Positions 57,155-64,000 of a stretch of DNA of 64,000 bases are shown piece after piece (the stretch's first letter is position 1; each line of letters opens with the position of its first letter). The stretch comes from Monocercomonoides exilis (Eukaryota > Preaxostyla > Oxymonadida > Polymastigidae): NCBI GenBank assembly GCA_001643675.2, contig LSRY02000018.1, forward strand, positions 496,001-560,000, written 5' to 3'. Both the position numbers and the translations under genes were made by a program. Under the pieces are notes generated by a model. That model did not search any database, had not been told where the DNA came from, and saw only the letters and a program-made list of their open reading frames with translations.

Positions 57155-58064
57155 TATTCACGTAAATTTCACAAATGTTTGGATAGAAGAAATTTGAACG
57201 TATTAAATCTCAAAATAGTCGTAAACATATGTGCATTTAAACCGTTCCATCAAGTGTTGACATTATCGATTTGTTATAAAACGGAGAAACAATTCTTTAT
57301 CTTTTCAGCTTTGTTGTTATGGATTCCATGATCGAAAAATCATCTATAATCAGTATTATTTTTCCAAAACGCGAGAGTGGGAAAGAAATATTATTTTAAC
57401 CCTGGGTGAAGTGGTGACTTCTGACGTGACTTTTTCGATTTTTGACGGACTTTACAGAATTTTTCTCGTCACAAAAAAAAAATAAAAAAAAATTCAAAAT
57501 TTATTTTGTCAAGATTGCACATATGCTGAACTCATATTTTTTGTGAATTTTTGCAAAAAAGAAAAGAATACGAGAGGAATCGAACCCGCATCCTTCTCGT
57601 CCTGTTCCGACACCCTAACCTAGTTTCTGCACCCCAAAGGGTTCCGTTTTCACTTATTCTTTTATTGATATCCCAAACCCAAAAAATATGGTCCATTAAA
57701 AATTCACATTTCTCATCAAAACCCTAAAAAGAAGATTCGAGACACCACTCTACAACGTAAAACAACTTTATAAAGAAGATTTTTGTGATAACCCTAACCC
57801 TAAAACAACAACAAAAGTCAGAAAAAGAATTTATTTGAACCCTATAAATTTATTATGGTTCATTGATCAAAAGGGTCAGCATATGTGCAATCTTTCCAAA
57901 AGTTACACCTATTATTCACAAAATCTGCCAACTATATCATTTTTGTTATTTAAGTTCTGTCAGAATTGTGACTTGATGTTCGTAACAAATAAATTGTTGT
58001 GGGATGTTGATCATTGTACATCAAGAATTTTTCTTTTCAAAAAAAGTCAAAAATAGCTAATCGC
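57155..58064. other. Intergenic with telomere-like and tRNA B-box-like strings
   Basis: Several CCCTAA-type strings occur: taaccctgggt near 57399, caccctaaccta near 57610, aaaccctaaaa near 57719, and two tandem copies aaccctaaccctaaa at 57790-57804. On the minus strand, GGTTCGATTCC near 57578-57588 is a perfect tRNA B-box consensus, but no cloverleaf folds around it. This may be a short dispersed repeat. Confidence 0.45.
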
Positions 58065-58934
58065 ATGTGCGTTTCAGCTATATCTGATTCAAGCGATAGT
58101 AGAGAAATTAAAGAAGCACAAGAAGAAGCAAAAGAAGATCCTTCTCATTTTTCACAATTAACTCCTTGCTCAGATCTATTTGATAGAATCGATGAACTTA
58201 CTGTTTCGGAGAATTTTATTTTTTGCGCAAGCTATCACGTTGCAGACATTGCTGCAGAGAGCTTGCAATTTACGGCAAATTTCTTTCGGGCAAACACGAT
58301 GTCTAATCAATCAATATATTACTGCAACATTTGTCAAGCATCTAATTTTCCGAAACACGTTCAAGACATAATCTCTGAATTTGGATATGATTACCCTCTG
58401 AGAAGGTATGAAAATAAACAGAAGGCTTCACCTTTGATTTCACTGGAAAATGGAACTTTCAGAAAGAGCACAAGCACAATTATTATACGAATTCTCAAAA
58501 TTCTTAGAAGTTATTGTCACATCCTTGCAACAGAAATTTACCAAGGAATTGCATTGTTTCGCAGAATCTGTGCCAATCACTACAAATGCTCGTCTTTTGT
58601 GTATTTATTTTGGAATTCTTTGCAGACAATGTTTCTTACGTGCATTTTACTTGCACATAAGGCAAGCACGGATACTCCGTATAAAAATAGTGATTGGGAA
58701 AACTTGTTCGGTTATCCGCCATCTTCTATAAATCAGTTTGAGATTACAACGTTAGATTTCTTGGACTGGAACGTTACGGTTGATTGTGCTGAATATTTGC
58801 ATGAACGGAGAATTCTTAATTCGCAATGCGATTTCTATAGAGCAAGTGATTTCAACGAAAAGGCAGACGAACATCTGGGAAAAGAGTGCTTTATTTGTTC
58901 TGACGAAGCAGCTGGAAAGTCTTATGACGAATAA
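58065..58934 (+). CDS. Cyclin-like protein (PHO80/U-type cyclin box), 289 aa
   Basis: An uninterrupted frame from ATG 58065 (MCVSAISDSSDSREIK). The open frame extends upstream to 58014 without an ATG, and GTTTCAG just after the start could be an acceptor, so the 5' end is uncertain. Residues about 135-260 resemble a single cyclin box of the PHO80/Pcl type: IIIRILKILRSYCHILATEI, a following IALFRRICANHY, MFLTCILLAHKAS, then a Trp/Gly segment SDWENLFGYPPSSINQFE and TLDFLDWNVTV. Cyclins of this group bind a CDK and set its substrate choice in phosphate or cell-cycle control. The N-terminal third is acidic and unrecognised. The assignment rests on motif pattern only and could be wrong in detail. 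Confidence 0.55.
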   Translation: MCVSAISDSSDSREIKEAQEEAKEDPSHFSQLTPCSDLFDRIDELTVSENFIFCASYHVADIAAESLQFTANFFRANTMSNQSIYYCNICQASNFPKHVQDIISEFGYDYPLRRYENKQKASPLISLENGTFRKSTSTIIIRILKILRSYCHILATEIYQGIALFRRICANHYKCSSFVYLFWNSLQTMFLTCILLAHKASTDTPYKNSDWENLFGYPPSSINQFEITTLDFLDWNVTVDCAEYLHERRILNSQCDFYRASDFNEKADEHLGKECFICSDEAAGKSYDE

Positions 58935-60525
58935 GATTGTAGAGCAATCCTAATGTTCGTATTACTTGGCAATAAATGTTTGAATTTGAACGTAGAATGA
59001 AAGAACAATGAAAGATGAAAATAAATTTTTTTCTTCAAAGAACTAGGGATCATTTTATAAGAAGTCTTTTGTTAGTTCTTTTTGGAAACTTGAATGGAGT
59101 GTGCAAAATGAGAATGCATTGTAATTAAAATCTATCTTCGCATAAACTGAAGCCAGCGGTGCAATGGGCATATGCATAATAGTTGCATTTGTAAGTGTAA
59201 ATGATTTTGATGATAATTGCAGAGGGTAAACAGAAATTTGTACTTCTTTTAAAGGATCACGTTTCTGATAGATTTTTTGCTGCATTTATTATTTTAATAT
59301 GTATTTTATTGTTTCACTTTCAAATTGCTGTTATTCAAAGCATTCATTGTTATAAAAAACTTTTTGTTTTGGATGCTGCATTAGAGATGCTTTTTTTTCT
59401 ATTTTCTTACTTTCTAACTGTCTTTCTTTCTTCCTGTTTGGCTGATTCTTTGTTGAGGCTTATTCATATTTTCGATTATTTTTGTTTTTGTTTTTGATTT
59501 TGATTTTGATTTTGTTTTTGTTTTGTTTTGTTTTATTTCTTTTTATTTTTTATTTTTTTTATTTATTTAAAAGAATTCATGATCCTTTTTGTTGCTTTTT
59601 TTTCCTTGATAAGTATTTTTTTTTCAAATTTGTATTGTTTATGTTCAAATTTGCTGATTGACATATTTTTATTTATTGGCTAGTATGATTTTCTTCATAC
59701 TGAGATGTTCATTGAAATGTTGATTTTATAATGTGCTTTACTCTTTTTATATTATTTTTTTCTTCTTATCAATTTTTGCAATTACCTTTTTTTTTCAGGT
59801 TTTGGATTTTTACGATTTATTCATTTAAATTATTTGTTTGTTCTGGATTGATCATTATTTTATTTTATTTTATTTATTTTTTGAACTTTTGATTATCTGA
59901 AAGCGTTCTCTCTATTTTAAATCTTTGTTAATTTGGTACAAAGGTTTGAGCATAGAGATTCATATCATTTTCTTCCAATATTCTGTTGAAATTTTTTAGC
60001 TCTTTATCTTTCAATGACAGTTCAGAGATTTTTAAGCAATCAAATTCTTTATTCATTTTTTCAAATATTTAGCAATCTTTGAGATAATCACTTCATAAAC
60101 TGAGCGTAAAACCAAAACTGTTTAAACACTGCTTTATTTTTTTATTTGATTGACAAAAAAGAACTGGATATCATTTAACACAAACATACAATTGATTGAT
60201 AACGATTGATATACCAAAGGAAATAAATAACTTCTTGATATGTTTTTTTCTATTTTTATGTTAAATGAGTGTTTTTGCTTTGGTATTTTAACCATGAGCT
60301 GAAGAGTTGACAATAGGTTTTTTCATCTTTTAACATAAATTAAATAAATATTTCCTGTCAAAAAAAAAATCCGTTAAAAAAAAAAAATTCAAGTGGACCT
60401 TAATTTTAATTTGTTTCGAAGGAAATTGTGTGTAAATAAGTATTTCTAGCATTTTTAAGAAGTTTAAGGTTGCCTATTTAACTGTTTTACAATGTATATA
60501 AGATTATTTTGGAAAGAAGGAATTT
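58935..60525. other. T-rich intergenic region
   Basis: A hydrophobic 98-codon plus-strand frame at 59201-59497 has membrane-like stretches but lies in T-rich DNA, and I do not call it. The rest is T-rich simple sequence. Confidence 0.45.
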
Positions 60526-61182
60526 ATGGATTGTACAAGTTTATCATCCAATGAGAATGGATCTCAAACAGAAATGGAATTAGTGAAATGCGAAAAAGCT
60601 GACAATGGAGACAAACCAGATGATGCAACTATCACAATTGACAGCAAGTCATTCACTGAATTCTAATTGGATGCTGAAGAACTAAAGACACAGCAAGCTT
60701 CGATTGAAGAAGTGATAAGAAAAGCAAGCACTTCTGTTGCTTCTTCTTCAAGTTCTTCTTCTTCAACTTTTCCTTCTTCCGCCTCTTCCATCTGAAGCTG
60801 AAGCTGTCTCAACTGACCAGTTTGCTTCACAGGAGATGGTGCGTGTGCAGAAAGAGGCAGAGCAGCTCTATGCAGAATGGAAGAGACAGAAGCCAAAGAG
60901 AAAGAGAGAAGGGAAGGGAAGAGAAAAGGGAAGAGAGAATGGAAGAGAGAAGAAGAAGAAGAAGAAGAAAAGGAAGAGGACAAAGAAGAGCATATGAATG
61001 AAGATGAACGGCAGAGGCAGCGCTGTCAGTTGATGCTGCTGAAGTCACGGAGCAAATCAGTTGCGCCTATTGCTCTTGTCTATCACCAGCCTTATTCTCT
61101 CTCATTTGGCATATGCCCAAAAGCTGAGCTGCCTTCTTTCTCTTCTTCTTCTTCTTCTTTCAATGATAAATTAATAAATTGA
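60526..61182 (+). pseudogene. Broken Ser/Glu-rich gene remnant
   Basis: From ATG 60526 a frame reads MDCTSLSSNENGSQTEMELV and reaches TAA at 60664-60666. It continues after the stop with EELKTQQASIEEVIRKASTS and a Ser run to TGA near 60795. Other frames then carry on with QFASQEMVRVQKEAEQLYAEW, a Lys/Arg/Glu block, and a final RSKSVAPIALVYHQPYSLSF. The pieces look like one acidic/Ser-rich protein broken by a stop and frame changes. Introns could explain some switches but were not resolved. No family is recognised. Confidence 0.35.
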
Positions 61183-61192
61183 TTTATGCTAC

Positions 61193-61194
<2 letters not shown>

Positions 61195-61271
<77 letters not shown>

Positions 61272-61290
61272 CATCTATCTATCTATCTCT
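61195..61290 (+). repeat. (CT)n followed by (CTAT)n microsatellite
   Basis: A CT dinucleotide run of about 34 bp passes directly into a CTAT tetranucleotide run of about 60 bp with one CCAT variant. It truncates the 3' end of the decayed helical-family paralog next to it. Confidence 0.92.
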
Positions 61291-62035
61291 TTATCTCTTT
61301 TAATTCTCTCTCAGCTTCTCTCACAAAATGCAGTTTTTTCGTAATCACTTCTTCCAAGCTTTTGCAGCAATCCAATTTTTTATCAAAGTCTGCCAAGCTT
61401 ATCGATATGCAAATTGAAGGCGTTGTAATGTTTCTGATGATATTTGATGATCGTTTTGATCTCATTCAAAAACAGTTCTTGTTTCATTTCCTAATCTGAA
61501 ATAAGAGGGGAAAAAAGCAAACATAATAAAAATGAAAAAGAAGTGCTCATACACAATATCCTATTTCGCTCAAAGCCAACAAAGCCATTTCAACTATTCT
61601 TTCAGTCTCCTCGTTTTCCTCTTTCCTCAACGCAACATTCAGAAAACAAGAAATATGTATTGAAATTGAGTCAGACGAGAAGTTCTGGTTTATAGAAATG
61701 TAGTATCGCAAAGATCAGTTGAAAGCTTTTTATCCTTTTCAATTTTCTTCTAATCTTTTTCAAATGTAATTTTCTCAAATCTCATAAAAAGAAAAGAATC
61801 ATCAATGCCAATATTTCAAACGTCTAATTGCCCTTTTCAATACCCCATGTACTTCAGAATGAAAATGGCATTTTACATTGACAGCTTCTCTTCTTCAACA
61901 ATTTCATCGGCTCATTGGACAGTTCTTGATGGTGGGAAAAACGACTCAAATTCATTTTTATTCAATTCATCGATCAATCCATTCATTTCCTCTTTTTCAT
62001 GCATTTGTCATCCTTATTGCTAATTACTTGCCCGG
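61290..62035 (-). pseudogene. Decayed paralog of the helical-family gene
   Basis: Reading the minus strand from 62035, successive pieces match the intact gene at 55683-57154 in order. IDELNKNEFESFF comes first. NAIFILKYMGY corresponds to NAILLLKHIGY. KLSTDLCDTTFL and NVALRKEENEE follow. VEMALLALSEIGY corresponds to VEIALLALSKIE. ELFLNEIKTIIKYHQKHYN corresponds to the EMKEIIRYHQEHHN segment. SLEEVITKKLHFVREAEREL corresponds to SVEDVIVHELHFVKEATREL. A GT-AG-like spacer after SEIGY, ending in TTTCAG near 61500, keeps the same intron position as the intact gene. Stops interrupt the first and later pieces, and the C-terminal half is missing where the microsatellite begins. Confidence 0.8.
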
Positions 62036-64000
62036 AAAACAATTCTGAAAAGATATGAACCTTTCAGTCATATTTCTCCTCAATAATGGAGCAAACTTGA
62101 AAACTTTTCTTTTTGTTATTCATCATTTGGCACATCAAAATTAAAACTTATTCTGATTATGGTTTAATCTTTGTGCATCAGATGGAACAACAAATAAATA
62201 AACGAGATAATCTGTAAAGGTAAACATCTTTGATGACGAGCAAGAAGGGATAAATGTGACGACAAATCAAATGGATTTATTTGATAAATATCAGATGTTG
62301 TTTAAAAAAGTTTTGGAAGTTTTCTCAAATATCATTTTTCTGATCAAAGATAAATCCCATATTCTTTTGTGTGGTCAATTCAGAACGAAAAAACGAAACT
62401 TTGATGAAAACTGAAAGATGCTTCTGAGGAAACAACATCCGTTTTGTCATTCTCGCCATTTGACCATTGCTTTTATTTTCACATAAATATTTTTGGACAC
62501 ACGATAAGGATAATGCATTCTGATTTTGATGACAATTCAAGTCTTTTGTTGAAGATGATTCATTCATTTCTGTGATAAATATTGACATTTGGCGTTTGGC
62601 TTTTTTAATGAGCAACTCATTTTATTTGGAGGCCTTTGTGAAATTGTTCTGATGTTCTTGAAGGCTTTTGATACAAAAATCCTAAAAAATAAAATTAAGG
62701 AGAATTCTTTTCAGTAGGAAATTTGCCCAAAAGAAGCCTTCTTTTGTTACGTTTATTTTTCGGATTGAGCACTCCAATATATTCAGTTGCAATTTGACAA
62801 GGAGGTTAAAGAACATAGTTTATCACACATTTATTATGCTTTTGAATCAAGTTTTACTGAATTCCCTTGAAATGGAAAAGAAGAAAGAAGAAACCTTTCA
62901 GAAGAAGGTTCAATACTTCAATCCAATCTTCAAAATTTTTCCGATATTGTTCATCTACACATTTGTGGAATCGCAAATCAGGTTTTTATCTGCCGTAGAA
63001 ACATTGAGAAATCTAACTGCAAAGACTATTCTTTTGAAATTCTATTTGATTCTGTTGAAAATCAATCTTTGAAAAAAGGACAAATATTGAGAATAGCAAT
63101 TGGATTAAGAAGCAAACAAAGATCAGCATATGAGCATGTCTTTTCAATTTGAGACGCATCCATTCTGAGAAAAATTGAAGAAATACGGCTGAATTTGTAG
63201 AGGGGAGGGAGGGCAATGAAACATTCACGTTATCATAGGATTGGGCTGTGAAAGAGCTGGCAGCGCGAAAAATAACATTTTATTGAAGAATATCTGATGA
63301 AAAGTCAACAACATCTTCAGAATTGGAAATCTCTCGAAACTCAAAAAATGACTTTGTGGAAACGCTGAAGAATAAAAAGACATTTTTCCGAACAAGAACT
63401 TATTACCAGAAAAAATTCATTGCAATTGCATATATTAAAGGAATTTCAATGAAAAAGAAAAAAAGAAAGAAAGAAAGATGAACAAAAAAGAGAAGGCAAA
63501 GAAGAAATGAGAATATTTTCGAAAAATAAAGTGATTTTTTCGAAAAAGTTCTTTTTGCAGAGAAGAAAATTATGAAATCTGAAAACAAATTATGCAATTA
63601 TTGTTTGATGAATGAGCGAAGATTGTTGACAAAATAATAAAGATGTATTTTCATCTATGCTTTTGAAAAAAAAAATAAAAAACAAAATGGACAATGCAAA
63701 AGAACGAGGAAAATATGACAAAAGAGAAAAATAAAAATATGAGCCTTCTGTTTGTCTTGTGTGCATATGGATTACAAGTGATATTGAAAATGCAAACGCA
63801 ATCAAACTACTTCAGAATAAATAAAGGGAGATATGTTGATGGAGTGAATAAGTTGCTGGAAGAGATTAATGATGAGTGGAGGGAGATAAAAGGTGTTGTT
63901 GGAGAAGATGAGTGTGCTTCTGTAAAGTTAGCTGTTCATTCAGTTTGCAAATGAACTTTCATTATTTATTTATTTGTATTTTTATTGTTTCATTATTTTT
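62036..64000. other. AT-rich right edge, no secure gene
   Basis: Short frames (62794-63072 plus, 62325-62615 minus) show no motif. The frame at 63694-63954 plus (MSLLFVLCAYGLQVILKMQ, then YVDGVNKLLEEINDEWREIK, ending SVCK) has a possible signal peptide followed by a helical segment and could be a small secreted protein or the first exon of a gene. It is too weak to call. Confidence 0.35.

Noticed and set aside
57541-57640. A minus-strand tRNA gene suggested by GGTTCGATTCC
   Set aside because: The B-box is perfect, but the T-stem has a C-C mismatch, no acceptor stem pairs, and there is no anticodon arm at the right distance.
1-64000. CRISPR array, operon or bacterial contamination
   Set aside because: No regular repeat-spacer units, no Shine-Dalgarno-led gene strings, and the recognised genes are eukaryotic and spliced.

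Overview
This window looks like nuclear DNA of an AT-rich, intron-bearing protist. Visible spliceosomal GT-AG introns are about 41-294 bp, the standard genetic code fits the intact genes, coding runs of Ser and Glu are huge, and there is no bacterial gene organisation. Two expanded protein families, a beta-helix surface receptor with a degenerate kinase tail and a helical family with two copies here, resemble what I remember of oxymonads (Monocercomonoides-like Preaxostyla). That placement is memory plus inference; no search was run.

Layout. 1-9 kb is a repeat zone: two terminal-inverted-repeat (TIR) elements (366-2763 and 3337-5197) and decayed coding fragments. The first element encloses a dead beta-helix receptor fragment. 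The second has 612-bp mirror arms and a perfect 8-bp target duplication. 9.3-15.3 kb holds a Ser/Glu-rich gene, a frameshifted beta-helix pseudogene, a 324-bp polypurine tract and a decayed Cys-rich relic. 16.0-20.8 kb is a composite on the + strand: a spliced ubiquitin-specific protease (USP) reading frame with two in-frame stops runs into a transposase-like frame with two -1 frame changes. It is followed by a hairpin and a 569-bp uninterrupted pyrimidine tract. 21.7-25.5 kb appears empty.

25.5-33.8 kb (- strand) is an intact 2754-aa receptor: signal peptide, four beta-helix modules, transmembrane segment and pseudokinase-like tail. 35-45 kb is a compact housekeeping block: an unrecognised 820-aa acidic/Ser-rich protein, an eIF4A-type DEAD-box helicase, a class-3 aldehyde dehydrogenase and a four-exon DMC1 recombinase. 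46-48.5 kb is a third TIR element whose ends match the second one and which carries another dead beta-helix fragment. 50.4-54.9 kb is an IQ-DH-PH RhoGEF with an enormous Ser/Glu tail. 55.7-57.2 kb is an intact helical-family gene whose decayed paralog lies at 61.3-62.0 kb. 58.1-58.9 kb is a cyclin-like gene.

The strongest candidates for something undescribed are the TIR elements that enclose fragments of the receptor family, and the USP/transposase-like composite. The two intact meiotic and signalling genes (DMC1, RhoGEF) and the receptor are ordinary host genes with unusual low-complexity decoration.
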